In this document: positions 11,574 to 22,486 of the stretch, piece by piece
How positions within the stretch are numbered: position 1 is the stretch's first letter
How the letters are laid out: each line of letters begins with the position of its first letter
Assembly: GCA_002778195.1 (NCBI GenBank)
Contig: PCDI01000011.1
Location: forward strand, 1,089,763 to 1,153,762
From: Raffaelea ambrosiae
Taxonomy: Eukaryota; Ascomycota; Sordariomycetes; Ophiostomatales; Ophiostomataceae
Length of the DNA stretch: 64,000 bases
Reading direction: 5' to 3'
Translations under genes and position numbers: made by a program
Notes under the pieces: generated by a model
Told to the model about the DNA's origin: nothing
Seen by the model: only the letters and a program-made list of their open reading frames with translations
Databases searched by the model: none

Positions 11574-12470
11574 CTAGACAGACTGGAACGGTTTCGGTGC
11601 GTTCTCGTCTCCCTGGTATGGAGTGTCAGGATATGCAGCTAAAGGGACCGTGTTGGAGTCGCTAGACATGACCTTCTCCCGTTGGCTGCGGGGCACATAC
11701 GAGAGACTGAGACCAACCGCCTCGAAAATGAGGACACAGATGATCTCGGGGATCGTGCACATGCCCAGCAGGTGGTTGTAGTAGCCATCGGAGCTGCTGT
11801 ACTGGCGGTAGTTGGGATTGGTCGAGTCAAAGGCGGACATGCCGGAGAAGATGACGCGGACGAGGATGAAGGGAAGGGCCAAGAGTACAGAGACCAGCAG
11901 TCTCGTCTCGCCCTGGGGAATATCGGACAGGTGCGTGGCCAGCAGGATCGCAGAAATGGCCAGCAGCGCAAAGCCGGCAATCAAACAGCCGATGCCAGCT
12001 TCGGTTATGCTCGAAATGTGGTACGTCAGGGGCTTGTTCTCGGCAATGTCGGTGCCAATCTGGTTGCCAGTGATGGAGCCGCCGACAATAGTGAGAATGA
12101 GGCTGACAAGAACCAGGAGCTGCAAAAGGCGCAGCACGTGGGTGTTGGGAAGGTTCGGGCGTGCATTCTCAGGAATGGCCGAGTACACGCGGCTGACGAG
12201 GCCGAGACCGATCAAGGTCAGCGGCGACAGGCCCACCCCCTGGAGCACCTGGGCACCTATGATGAGGTTGTAGTTGTTTGGGGAGCTGATGGTGGCTAGT
12301 TGGAAGGCACCGCCCAAGATGCGCATCAGCGAGAAGATGACCAGGTAGAGCCAGCCAGAGTTGCGGCCAATTCCATGGCGCCAGCACAACACGCAGGCAA
12401 TGACCAGAAAGGGCGCGTACACAGCAACTTCCACGATGGAGATTTTGTTCAGTTCGGTGAGTTGTGTCAT
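11574..12470 (-). CDS. DUF7702-type seven-helix membrane protein
   Basis: Single-exon protein of 298 aa. Seven hydrophobic segments can be read, starting near residues 14, 40, 66, 105, 150, 190 and 230, with a polar tail of about 40 residues at the C-terminus (SDSNTVPLAAYPDT). The N-terminal block ...CWRHGIGRNSGWLYLVIFSLMRI... matches my memory of fungal proteins annotated as DUF7702, integral membrane proteins of unknown function that are common and multicopy in filamentous ascomycetes. The topology is receptor-like but no ligand or G-protein motif is visible. The ATG at 12470 was preferred over an in-frame upstream ATG at 12542, which would prepend a non-hydrophobic 24-residue tail. Confidence 0.82.
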   Translation of the reverse strand: MTQLTELNKISIVEVAVYAPFLVIACVLCWRHGIGRNSGWLYLVIFSLMRILGGAFQLATISSPNNYNLIIGAQVLQGVGLSPLTLIGLGLVSRVYSAIPENARPNLPNTHVLRLLQLLVLVSLILTIVGGSITGNQIGTDIAENKPLTYHISSITEAGIGCLIAGFALLAISAILLATHLSDIPQGETRLLVSVLLALPFILVRVIFSGMSAFDSTNPNYRQYSSSDGYYNHLLGMCTIPEIICVLIFEAVGLSLSYVPRSQREKVMSSDSNTVPLAAYPDTPYQGDENAPKPFQSV

Positions 12471-15400
12471 CGTTGGAGTTGTGTGGTATTGGATGAAATC
12501 GGAGAACAGGGAATTGAAGGAGTGGTTGATCAGGAAAACCAAGAAACCAGAGAATCAGAAAAGGGATCAATTGAAATATTAGAGAGAATGCCGTGCAAAG
12601 CCAAACTAAATCCTTTATATAAGGGATGGTGAAATATCTTGCTGCGATCTGATGCTGTCCATATTGAAAGAGTTGTCATGGAGAGAAATCGTCGACACTT
12701 TTATACGTCGAGGACGGCCACCATGACTCTCGTATCCAGACCAACCCGACTTGTTCGGGTCATCATTGCACAATAGTATTACCTTTTCTCGATGTCCTAA
12801 TAAGCCTTCTTCACAAACAATGGCGCGGCAGCGGTCGTTTTCGCATTCGCATACCCAAAGCAGTTTTAGGTTGGCCAGCAGCGGATACAAGGCTGTGGTA
12901 CATGTCTCTGGGTGGAAGAGAGACGAGCTAAACCTCTTTGAGGTTCAATTCGCGAATAAAATGGGTGGGGCCCAGTGTAAGACGAATAAAATCAATTCGA
13001 AAATAAAACCAGAAAATAAAGCTTGGCCAAGCAATGAACTGCGGAAACGGCCGCGAGAACGACAACGGTGGTAGAAGGAGAGGGGAAATGGGAATGGGCG
13101 AATGTTTCGACAGCCATGGCAATGCATTTCCCAGAAACGGACATATTCATGTGCATGATGACATGCAAGTTCTCTTGAAACGCCACGAGGACGAGACAGA
13201 CGGAGGCAGACGCCAGTCACCGGCGGCCAGTTAAAGGGTTTGGCCTGCTCTTTCCCGTTCTTCCGCCTCTGTTATTCCCTGTTTCTCTAATGCTGATGAG
13301 CGTCGAAGCGTGATCATTGCAGTGGCTTCTGTGATGCTGACAGGCAGCGGAGTCACCAGGCGCAATCACTCCGGCCAATGGCCGATGGGATGGAAGAGAT
13401 CAATGCAGAGAACATCGCCTCCTAGACAGAGGCTCTACAAAAACAAGCTTTCTCAGAGGCCATGGAAGCATTGCATACCGCTGCCTCACCGCATGTTGCC
13501 AGTATTCAGACGAGCTACGAACTTACTGTACATTGTTTTGCACAGCCTGCCGGCGACCTCCTTGCGCTCTTTGATTTTCCGAGACGGCCCGTTAATACGA
13601 GAAGGCATTGTTGCGTAATGAAAGTGCACCGCTCGTTTCGTGACACACACAAGCGTTTTGACAGTCTGCCTGCCGCAGCATGGGGTGTTGTTGTTGTTGT
13701 TACTGTTGGGCGATGATGTGGCTGCCGGCAGTAAACCAGGCGGCGATCCACCACCCCAAAGCAGCAAAAGAAAGCGAATAAGAAGAGCAGATGCCTGCTC
13801 GATTCGGTCACGTGATGAAAGGCAGATTTTTGGGCACTGCACAGCCACGGCGTGGAATGTGAAGGCGACCTGCCAAAACGCCGATTGGCCCATTTGCGAC
13901 CACCTGGGCACTAGTTACAAAGTAATTATGAATTTAGGCCCCACCAATTGGGACCCTCTTTGCGGAGATGGGACGAACAAAAAACCCACCAACAATGAAA
14001 TATGAACTACTTCGTAGTTAGCGGCCCTTTTTTCCACGACCATCACCACGCCCACACGGCATGCCATGCAGCCAGTGCGCCCGCGGTTTTTTGGTGCTTC
14101 TGTTCCTCCCGAAAGCCTCATAGGCAATGGTCAATAAGCTTTTCTGTGGCTGAGTGCCCCCCCTCTTTTTGCAGAGGCGCAAGGCCAGGCCAAGCCAAAA
14201 GCAGGTTGAGACAGCAAAAAAAGGAAAGACGTCTGTTGTGACGAGGATTTCCGCACGCCAGGCGGCCCCCGTTTCTTTCTTGTACGCTGTTGTCCTCAGC
14301 GAAAGGGACCGTCGTCGTGCTCTTGCTGCGCTGGCCTTGAAATCGTGCGCCCGGGGTATCACCAGATGTGTGTCTCATCCCAGCCTTGGCCTGTACAGCC
14401 CAGCGCCCAGTGGTGCTTCCAAGACCGTCTGCTAAGCAGCTGGCAAGAGGCCGTCGCAGGCAAGGCACAATGGTGGATGGAGGCAACCGGAGACAGAGCT
14501 TGGCTCGCTGTCTAGTGCTGGCGTGCGCAGGTTTCGCGGTGTATTTCTAGGTCTGCTCAGCTCACCTCCAACCAAAAGGTCGCCCAAAAGAATCACCAAG
14601 AGAATAAAAAATCCACGCAAGTACACCGCTGCAGGAACAGCAGCAGAACCACGGTGACGGTGCCTATTTGGGGCGTCCAGACAACCGGCACAACATTTAT
14701 TTCTAATTCCGCAGCTATTATCCACCCATCCCGGAGTGTCGGTTTTGACGTCCAGCCCTGCGCTGCATCTCATTGGCCTCGCACTGCTTTCCCTTTTGGG
14801 AAAGAACGATCTCGACCAATCACAGCACTCGGACAAGGAGGCTCTTAGCAGCCGACCACCGCATCCCCCACCGCAGCCAGCCCTGGGAAACTGGTATTGA
14901 GATCCGTCACGAAATCCCCCTAAGGAGACAGAGGGGAGGGAGGTGGCTTTTCTCCCTCTTTCTCTCTATCTTGATCTCCTCGTTGCCAACTCCGGGCTCT
15001 CAACGCCACATTTTGGAACAAGAAACCACAACGCCGATTAATCCCTTTCGGGGGTTGCCTTGTTCCTGAACCGGATCCGCCAACCACTACCACCATCCCT
15101 CTTCAGGCCACCTTCTGTGCTTCTGTGGTCCAATTCTTTCCTTCTTGGAAGACACAGCTCAAACAGGTCTGGAAGAAAGCTGCCCCTCCCTGGTTTCCAT
15201 CTGCCCATCTGGTTCTAGCTTGCCCCCATGCCTGGTGGGTGGACGCGTATCTTTCGAATCACACTTTTGTTAGCTGGACACCAACGGCCTGTCTCATCTG
15301 CGGGACTTCTGCCACAAGGTAGACTCGGCTGTGGGCGTACAGAGTAGGAGGCCCTGGTCGTTCTACTCGTCCCAGCCGTGCTGCGAGGAACGCCTCGCCT

Positions 15401-16591
15401 GCAAGCCTCAGCCCTACTGCCTAGTTAGTGCACAGAGAAACCAGGAGACAGTGACTGTGTCCAACCAGATCGACCATCGCCCGGAGCAGAGCCAAAGCCA
15501 AGACGGGAAGACGGGAGTAGTGACTGCCTAGATGTGTCAGAGGCATATGAATGCAAGCAGTGCCTGCAAGATTTATGTCGAGAAGAACGAAAACAATTCG
15601 TTTTGATTCCTTGGTAACAGCTTGTATCGAGTCTCGATCTTTCTGGACGCGTACATCATCTGGATCTTGCTGCGGATCTCATCAAACACTTCAAATATTC
15701 AATAACAAGACGAAAAAATATCAGTCCACAACAGCATCTGGACCACCACATCTGCGTATATCGTCGCCATCCTGACCTATCTGCATCGAAACGAAGCATG
15801 CCTTGAGATTTTTCAAACGTGCCTTCTACTCGAGCACAAGTCTTTCACTGTCAAATAGTCCCCCTTCCGGTGGACCGCCACTATTCGCTCCTTCACCTAT
15901 CAGCTGACGGCGTCGCTATTTGAGGGGGTAAGGGGTAAGGAAGAAATAGGGGGGGAATCCTATCAACGCGACGACAGCATCGACGCACAGGAAGAAGAGA
16001 ACATAAAGTAATAACGGGAGCCGCTCTGTCGTGGCCAAACCTTGGGTGGTTGGTGCCTGGGAACAAAGCTCGACTCTCTTCGGATGGGTCGAACTTTCAG
16101 CCCAATACACACGAAAGCCAAACAAGCCAAACAGAACAAAAGACCAGTCCATCGTCTTACCCACACTCACTCACCCACCCACACACACACACACACACAA
16201 CCATCCATTCTGCATTCCAAAACCGTACCAGGAGGCGACAGACAAGTCAAAGAAGGGGGCGACAACACCCGGGTGATACCCGCTGCTGGTCCGCTGCAGA
16301 GGGTGGCGACCAAATAGAAGGGGGACAGACTCGACTCGTCCTTCCTGCTATTCTGGCCACGCGAAAAAAACCAAAACCACCCCAAAAAGGAGCAGCACGG
16401 GGCTTGCCAACCCGCTTTTCCGTTACCGGTCTCAACTCTTTCCTGTCATCTTCTCACCCTCTTCCTGCGGGACAACCATACCACGCTCGCACAGCAACCC
16501 CAAAATAAGGTTGGAACTGCACATTACAGACCGACCATCGAGATCCCGGAAGTACTACTCTCTCCGCCCGCCTTCTTTTGTGCTGGCCAAC
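12471..16591. other. Gene-poor gap, 4.1 kb
   Basis: No coding gene is supported. The gap contains a (TTG)n tract near 13684-13700, pyrimidine-rich stretches near 14945-14990, and a CA dinucleotide run at about 16182-16199. The right half probably holds a long promoter and 5' leader for the Zn2Cys6 gene. Frames of up to 141 codons occur but show no domain and no codon bias like the flanking genes. RNA evidence would be needed to find a non-coding transcript. Confidence 0.55.
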
Positions 16592-18146
16592 ATGGTGTAC
16601 TGTGGCCCCCCATCCAAGGGCTGCAGCAATTGTCGGGATCGGAAAATTCGCGTAAGTGCTCCTTCTGCTCCTGGTTCCATCTGCCCTTGCCCACTTTTGG
16701 ACGAGTGGCTTGAGTGATTTGTCTTGCTACTTTGCTATCTTGCTCTTGTGTATCTTCGTCTCTTGGAAATCCCTGCAGCGATCTGAGAACGATGCTGTCT
16801 TCGGCCGGGCACTTTTTTTCCGTGTGTTTGTTTGTCCTGGGCCATGTCTCAGAGCGGGTAGTTTTTTTAACAGCATCACTACGAAAGCGCTCAACTGTCT
16901 TTGATTTCAAATGCATCTCGGGTACTTCACGAGAGATGGGCAAGACTGACATTATGCTCTCCAGTGCGACCAAAGAGAGCCTGGCTGTGGCCAGTGCGAG
17001 AAGCGCCAGCAGAAATGTCCCGGGTACAGGAACATGGTGGACCTCATGTTCCGCGACGAGAGTTCCAGCGTCATCAAGAAGGCTCAAGCGAAGCACCAGC
17101 GGCGAAGACTCGCCTCAACAACAACGCCCGAACCGGCTCTGCTTTCGCCAGGACCAGACGCCACAGCCACAGTAGCCGCCTCTTCCTCTTCGATTTCCTC
17201 GCCGCCCAACACGCCCTCCCTGCCTCTGACACCGACCCAACTCGACCTTCAGCAACAGCAACACCAGCCCCTTACCCTACTGACGCCAGGACTAAACAGC
17301 ATCCTCGGCGGCAGCGGTACCAGTCCTGTACCGTCTCCTGTCGCGCCTAGCTTTCACCATTACCAACCACATCCATATCAGCAGCAGCAGGGCAAATCAA
17401 AACAAAGGAAGCCGCAAACACCAGCAGCAACAGCACCGACAACAACCACAGCAGCAGCAGCCACACAGTCGGCATCATCAGCCCAACCCACAGCTCTGAT
17501 CTGGAGCCACGATGAAAACCTCCTCCCGTCGCCCGACGCCGGCAGCTGGCCCACCACGCCCATGATCGCCCGCATGTACAACCTCGCGCCGACGTGGCAG
17601 GAACGCGGCACCGCCTACTTTTTCTCTCGCTATGTCACCATTGCCGAAAACGTGCTGCACCAGCGCTTTGATTTCATCTACGACATTTGGAAGCCCGGGT
17701 CGCCCGCGGCCGAGCAGCAGCTCGACGGCGTCATGGCCAGCATGACAGCCGTGGGACTGGTCGGCATCTCGCAGCTGACGCGCTCCAAAGACGTCATCGA
17801 CAGCGCGCGTATGAGCTACGGGACGGCTCTGCGGCTGCTGCACGCGGCCCTCAAAGACCCGGGCGGCCGCGAGGCCGCCAAAGACACGACGATGCTGTCG
17901 ATCCTGATCCTGGGCGTGTTTGAGATGATGGCGGACCCGGGCGTCAAGACGATGCAGACGTGGCACAACCACGTCAACGGGGCGGTCGGGCTGGCGACGG
18001 TGCGCGGGGCGGCGCAGCTACACACCCACGCGGGGCGGCGGATGTTCAACATGCTGTGCCAGAGCGTCATGATCTCGTGCATGCAGCGGCAGGTGCCGAT
18101 GCCGCAGGCGCTGGTGCGGCTCCAGAACGAAGTGTTTGCGCAGCAG

Positions 18147-18181
<35 letters not shown>

Positions 18182-18795
18182 ACCACTATCCGTAGGACAG
18201 GAGCAGCGGCCACTGAGCAAGCTGGGTGTTCCTCCTCACCTGGCGACAAAACCGACAGGTCTACCGGCCACCCCCCCGGCTGGCTTCAGCGGAGCGGACG
18301 TGTCGAAACCCGTCTACAAGGTCCTGCAGGCCCGCCACGACATCATGGCCGGCCGCCTCAGCGGTGGCAGTCTGGACGAGATGCTGGCCCGGCTCGACGA
18401 CATTGAGGCCGAGTTCGAGCGCACCACCGCCCTCTTCCCGCCGACCAGTCACTACAAGGTGTTCCGCGTCACCAAGCCGCACAAGGCCGTGTTCCGCGAC
18501 GTCTGCCACGTGTACGCCAGCATCTCGACGGCGTCCATCTGGAACTGGCTGCGCGCGTGCCGGATTCTGACCCTCGAGACCGTTCTGGCGGCCATCCAGC
18601 GGAGGTACCCGAATGTGTCCGAAGAGGACACCGAAATCGAAGCCGTGCCGCTTCCATACCAGGAGGCCTACCGCCAGGCCTGGTCCAAGCTGGAGCGCGT
18701 GGCCGGCGCCATCGTGGCCAGCGTGCCCCAGCACTTTGGCCTTGTCAATCCGGTGAATCCGTACTACGACACGCTGCGGGCCATGCCGGCAATGC

Positions 18796-18844
<49 letters not shown>

Positions 18845-19427
18845 AACCAAAACAGCCGTCGTGACGACAACCGAAGTGCGGGAGCCGCCGACGCCGCCGG
18901 CGCAGTCGCCGGCCTCGTGCAGTTCCGCGCAGTCGTCCGTCTCGGATCTCGACCGGGATACCGCGAGCAGCAACGGCTCCTCTGTCGATGTCGTCCAAGA
19001 AGACACGGGCGGTCCTACGCTGCAGAACCCGACACGGGGCCGGTCTGTCGAAGAAGAGGCCGAGCGGTTCATGCTGCTGGCGTCGGCGACGAATTCGATG
19101 GTGTGGCCGCTGTTCTGCGTGGGCACGAGCACGCCGTGCAGCGCGGCGCTCAAGGCGTATGCGGTGGAGCGGCTGACGGCGATCTACGACGAGACGGGGC
19201 TGCACCAGGCGCGGGCGGTGGCGGGGATTGTGCGGCAGCGGGTGCTGGTGCCGTCGCCATGGCACAAGAAGATGAAGAAGAGGACGGCGATGACGGCGGC
19301 ACCGTCTCAACAGCAGCAGCAGCAGCAGCAGAATCCGCACCAACCGTGGACCCGACGGAGAACGGACAAGAAGAAGCGAATGATGCCGCCGCCAGTGGTG
19401 GCCAACATGGCGGGCGTGACTCCATGA
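16592..19427 (+). CDS. Zn2Cys6 fungal-specific transcription factor
   Basis: Exons 16592-16651 and 16965-19427 encode 840 aa; the 313-bp intron (donor GTAAGT, acceptor CTCCAG, phase 0) falls between the second and third zinc cysteines. The binuclear cluster is complete: C11, C14, C21, C28, C31, C38 (CX2CX6CX6CX2CX6C), followed by the linker CPGYRNMVDLMFRDES that is common in this subfamily. A helical regulatory region of the Fungal_trans_2 kind spans about 190-400 (ARMYNLAPTWQERGTAYFF...). Low-complexity segments follow: ten Gln near 415, a Met/Thr run near 630 from (ACG)n, and eight or so Gln near 785 before a basic C-terminus. Expected to bind CGG-type sites in the nucleus; its targets are not indicated by neighbours. 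Confidence 0.93.
18150..18179 (+). repeat. (CAG)10 tract in Zn2Cys6 gene
   Basis: Ten pure CAG codons encoding polyglutamine within the transcription factor. The purity suggests length instability between strains. Confidence 0.9.
18796..18843 (+). repeat. (ACG)n tract in Zn2Cys6 gene
   Basis: Imperfect trinucleotide run with two ATG interruptions, encoding a Met/Thr-rich segment of the transcription factor. Confidence 0.85.
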
Positions 19428-20020
19428 CGGGAGATGGTGGAGGAAAAGGAAGACAGCAGAGGGCTAGGAGAGGATGGAACGCGTTCCCGAAGATGGGTTC
19501 AGAAGCGAGGAGCAGGATTGCGGGAAGAAAGACGTTGCTTTTTTTTTTTTTAAGGTACACATGGCTTGGGACACACACGCACACGCACATTTGGATTGCA
19601 AACAGCATACACCCTGGCATCTCTTTTTACATATGGAGGAGTTGGGACCAGCACGACGGGAGGGGGGGGGCTTTTTGAATTAGGGAGAATGGATTTTCTG
19701 TAGGCTGTGTTTGGTGTTCTTTGACGATTGGGAGAGGGAATGTTATATGTTTGGTCATGTTCATGAATCATTGAAGGGACGGCAGTTTTTTTGGTCTCGT
19801 CCTGTCTCGTTCTGTCTCGTTTGCTTGTATTGCTCACGTGGTATATATATACACATCTATCTATATAGCAAGGTGCATCGCAATGGCCTGCATGCATCGT
19901 CTTTGGGGGTATGTACTTTTAGAGAATAACATCGTTGGAAGAATCATCCTGTTGTCTTCCTTTCCTCCTCTTGTCGTTTCTTTCTTTCTCTCTTTCGTTC
20001 CAATGCATTGAGAGCCCTCC
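19428..20020. other. Convergent 3' intergenic, 0.59 kb
   Basis: Lies between the ends of the Zn2Cys6 gene (+) and the cyclophilin gene (-). It contains an AT dinucleotide run near 19841-19866 and a T11 run near 19541. No gene seen. Confidence 0.5.
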
Positions 20021-21808
20021 CTACCAAGCGTCAAAATTGCCAAACCCTCCCGACTTGGCCTTTTTTCGGACGGGCTCTTCCCATGTGTCGGCCACCGAAT
20101 CGTCTGCCTTTGCTGTGCCTTTTTGCTGCTGCTTCAGCGCTGCCTTGAGGTACTTCCCCACGTCGCCACTGCTGTCTTCGCCCCCCGCCTTGTCGTTGCT
20201 GCTGCCGCCGCCGCCGCCGCCGCCGCCTCCTCGTATCCGCTTCCCCGTCCAGGTCAGCTTGTCGTCGTCCGTGCCGCCCTGCTGCCGGATCGCCTCCGCC
20301 ACGGCCTCGGCGTCGTCTTTTTGTTTCTTTTCCTGGAGGAACTCCTCAAACGGGTCCAGGTACACCACGATGTCATGGATCACAATGTCGTCCAGCGGCC
20401 GGTTGCTGTTGTCGCCCGCGACCGGGGCCGCCTCCAGACGGTCCAGCGTGGTCTGCGAGGCCCGGTCCTCCTGCAGCAGCACCTGCCCCAGGATGGTGTG
20501 CTTGCGGTCCAGGTGCGGGGCCGCCCGGTACGTGATGAAGAACTGGCTCCCGTTGGTGTTCTTGCCCTTGTTGGCCATGCTCACGACGCCGCGCCCGCTG
20601 TGCGTCAGCGGGCCGTCGATCTCGTCGGCAAAGTTCTTGCCCCAGATGGACTGGCCGCCGCGGCCCGTGCCCGACGGGTCGCCGCCCTGGATCATGAAGC
20701 GGCGGATGTTGCGGTGGAACACGACGCCCTTGTAGTAGCCGCTCTGGGCCAGGCGCACAAAGTTCCACACCGCCTTGGGCGCGGTGTCGGTGTGCAGCTC
20801 GACGTTCAGGTCGCCCAGGCTGGTCTCGATGCGCGCAAAGCCCTTGTTCTTGACCCGCCGCGGCCGCAGCAGCCACTCCTCCTCGGTCAGGACGGCGCGC
20901 TCGCCCGACGTCTCGGGCGTCAGCCCGGTGCTGGTGAAGCTGGCCGCCGCGCGGCCCGTCGTGTAGGTGGCGGCATTGTACGCCGGTTTGGAGGACGAGG
21001 CGGCCACGCCGGTGCGGGGCGCCGCTTGGGGCGCCGCTTGGGCCACAGCCTTGCTGTCGCCCTTGGCCTTCTTGTTGCTCCCCAGCACCTTCTCGCCGAT
21101 GCGCCCCAGGGCGGCCATGTTGACGTTGCTGGACCCGCTGGCGTCGGCGGCGGCGCGCTCCTTTTTCTGGGCCGTCGACAGCAGAGCCGACTTTGTCCTG
21201 CTGTCGCCGCTGCTGCCGCTGCTGCCGTCCTGCAAGAACTTGAACTGGCTCATGTCGCGGCCGGCCGCGATGTTCTGGGGGTCCTGCAGGGTCAGGATGT
21301 CCTTGCGCGTAAAGGCGACGTCGTCGACGAGGTCGCGCCACATTTTCGGCTTGATGTTCATGCGCTCGACGGTGTCGTAGGCAAAGACGTTGGCGTAGTC
21401 GCCGTGGCGCAGGGCCACAATGTGCGTGTTGTCGGTGAAGACCTTGAAGGTGACCGGGTCGATGAGGTCGCCGGAGCCGTCGGCGTCGTTGCGCGCAAAG
21501 CAGAGGCGGACGAGGTCGGCGGCCCGGAGGGGCGCGCCGGTCACGGGGTTGGTCTTGTGCTTGGCGAGCCAGGTCTTGATGACGTCGGCGTCAAAGATGT
21601 TGCTGCCGTCGGGGGTGCACACGGGGTCGACAAAGGGCTGGAGGCTGGCGGCGCAAAAGTTGAAGGGGAGGCGGCGGAACGACGCGCCGGGCACGCCCGT
21701 CGCCGTCGACGAGGAGCCGCCATGGCCGGCGCCCTTGCTGGCCGAGAAGGCGTCGGAGGAGGCCCACTCGGAGTGGGTGATGTAGAGCTTGTCCGTTCCC
21801 TTGCCCAT
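20021..21808 (-). CDS. cyp8: U-box cyclophilin, PPIL2/Cyp8 type (peptidyl-prolyl isomerase-like 2)
   Basis: Single exon, 595 aa. The start MGKGTDKLYITHSEW is diagnostic of the family. A U-box lies near 43-120 (LPFNFCAASLQPFVDPVCTP..., then VIKTWLAKHKTNPVTG), which lets the protein act as an E3 ubiquitin ligase, with a second related segment (DPVTFKVFTDNTHIVA). The cyclophilin domain spans about 320-475 and retains the active-site strings VVFHRNIRRFMIQGGDP, GSQFFITY and HTILGQV. The tail is Gly/Ser/Lys-rich. Family members are nuclear and associate with the spliceosome. An Ala/Gln/Ser-rich linker (about 195-310) separates the two domains. The opposite strand is open for 591 codons here, a GC-driven shadow. 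Confidence 0.95.
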   Translation of the reverse strand: MGKGTDKLYITHSEWASSDAFSASKGAGHGGSSSTATGVPGASFRRLPFNFCAASLQPFVDPVCTPDGSNIFDADVIKTWLAKHKTNPVTGAPLRAADLVRLCFARNDADGSGDLIDPVTFKVFTDNTHIVALRHGDYANVFAYDTVERMNIKPKMWRDLVDDVAFTRKDILTLQDPQNIAAGRDMSQFKFLQDGSSGSSGDSRTKSALLSTAQKKERAAADASGSSNVNMAALGRIGEKVLGSNKKAKGDSKAVAQAAPQAAPRTGVAASSSKPAYNAATYTTGRAAASFTSTGLTPETSGERAVLTEEEWLLRPRRVKNKGFARIETSLGDLNVELHTDTAPKAVWNFVRLAQSGYYKGVVFHRNIRRFMIQGGDPSGTGRGGQSIWGKNFADEIDGPLTHSGRGVVSMANKGKNTNGSQFFITYRAAPHLDRKHTILGQVLLQEDRASQTTLDRLEAAPVAGDNSNRPLDDIVIHDIVVYLDPFEEFLQEKKQKDDAEAVAEAIRQQGGTDDDKLTWTGKRIRGGGGGGGGGSSNDKAGGEDSSGDVGKYLKAALKQQQKGTAKADDSVADTWEEPVRKKAKSGGFGNFDAW

Positions 21809-22370
21809 GGTAGTCGGGGTGGGTATGGGGGGGGGAGGCGAAGTCGAAGTGAAAAGAAAGTCGTCGCCGAAAGAAAAGAAAGAAAAAAGAAAAAATAGAG
21901 GAGGCTGAGTGGCCTGGGAGAAAAAAAATTTAGGGTCGCAAATGATGTAATTAGGCTGCTGCGGGTCTTGGCAGCCTTCTGCTAGTGGAGTTTGCTAGTG
22001 ATCGGCCAGTTGTATGACAATGCCAGGCACTTCGCCAGCCTTGCGTTTCTCCTGCCTGCTGGCATGGCTATTTGCTCCAGGGCAGTTGCATATTAGTGCA
22101 GGTTCTTGCGCACCGTCGTGCCCAGTCTCAGAAGTCAGAAGCGAGCAGTTCTTTGCCAAAAGCACTAGTTACTATGCATTTGTACGACAATCATGGCGAG
22201 TTCAGGCCACCACGTGACTGCGCATGCGGCCAATCTTCATTAGCGTGTTTTGGCGCTGCCACGTCTACGATGTGAGCGGCATCCCGGCGCGTAAATTAGG
22301 CAGACACGCTCGACTTGGCCCAATCCCACGGCCCGTTGCCCTGTCCTTTCCTGCTTTACCATGGCCGCCC
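21809..22370. other. Divergent promoter region, 0.56 kb
   Basis: Shared upstream region of the cyclophilin gene (-) and the DUF7924 gene (+). It holds copy 1 of a diverged 58-bp repeat (21946-22003) and ends in an upstream ORF (22361-22486) whose ATG has a near-ideal context. Confidence 0.6.
21946..22003 (+). repeat. Diverged direct repeat, copy 1
   Basis: About 58 bp that aligns with 24269-24326 at roughly 45 matching positions and one single-base gap. Most differences are C/T or G/A transitions. The two copies bracket the DUF7924 gene in the same orientation. Confidence 0.65.
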
Positions 22371-22486
22371 ATGGCGCGACCGCAGAAACGACCAGGAGAC
22401 GACTCTCTCCGGCCAGATGCTCGTCCTTCCAAACGAAAGGCCACCGGGACCGCCAAGCAGCTCAATTTTGCACCCCAGTTTTATAA
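22361..22486 (+). promoter_or_regulatory. Overlapping upstream ORF
   Basis: A 41-codon ORF whose ATG (context ACCATGG) lies 10 nt before the DUF7924 start in another frame and ends inside it. It could dampen translation of the main frame, provided the transcript starts upstream of it. Confidence 0.4.

Noticed and set aside
18261..19343. 360-codon open frame on - opposite the Zn2Cys6 gene
   Set aside because: Arg/His-rich reflection of the coding strand with no recognisable domain.
20123..21898. 591-codon open frame on + opposite the U-box cyclophilin
   Set aside because: The minus strand encodes a clear Cyp8/PPIL2 protein; the plus frame is Ala/Val/Gly/Arg-rich without domains, as expected from GC-rich third positions.
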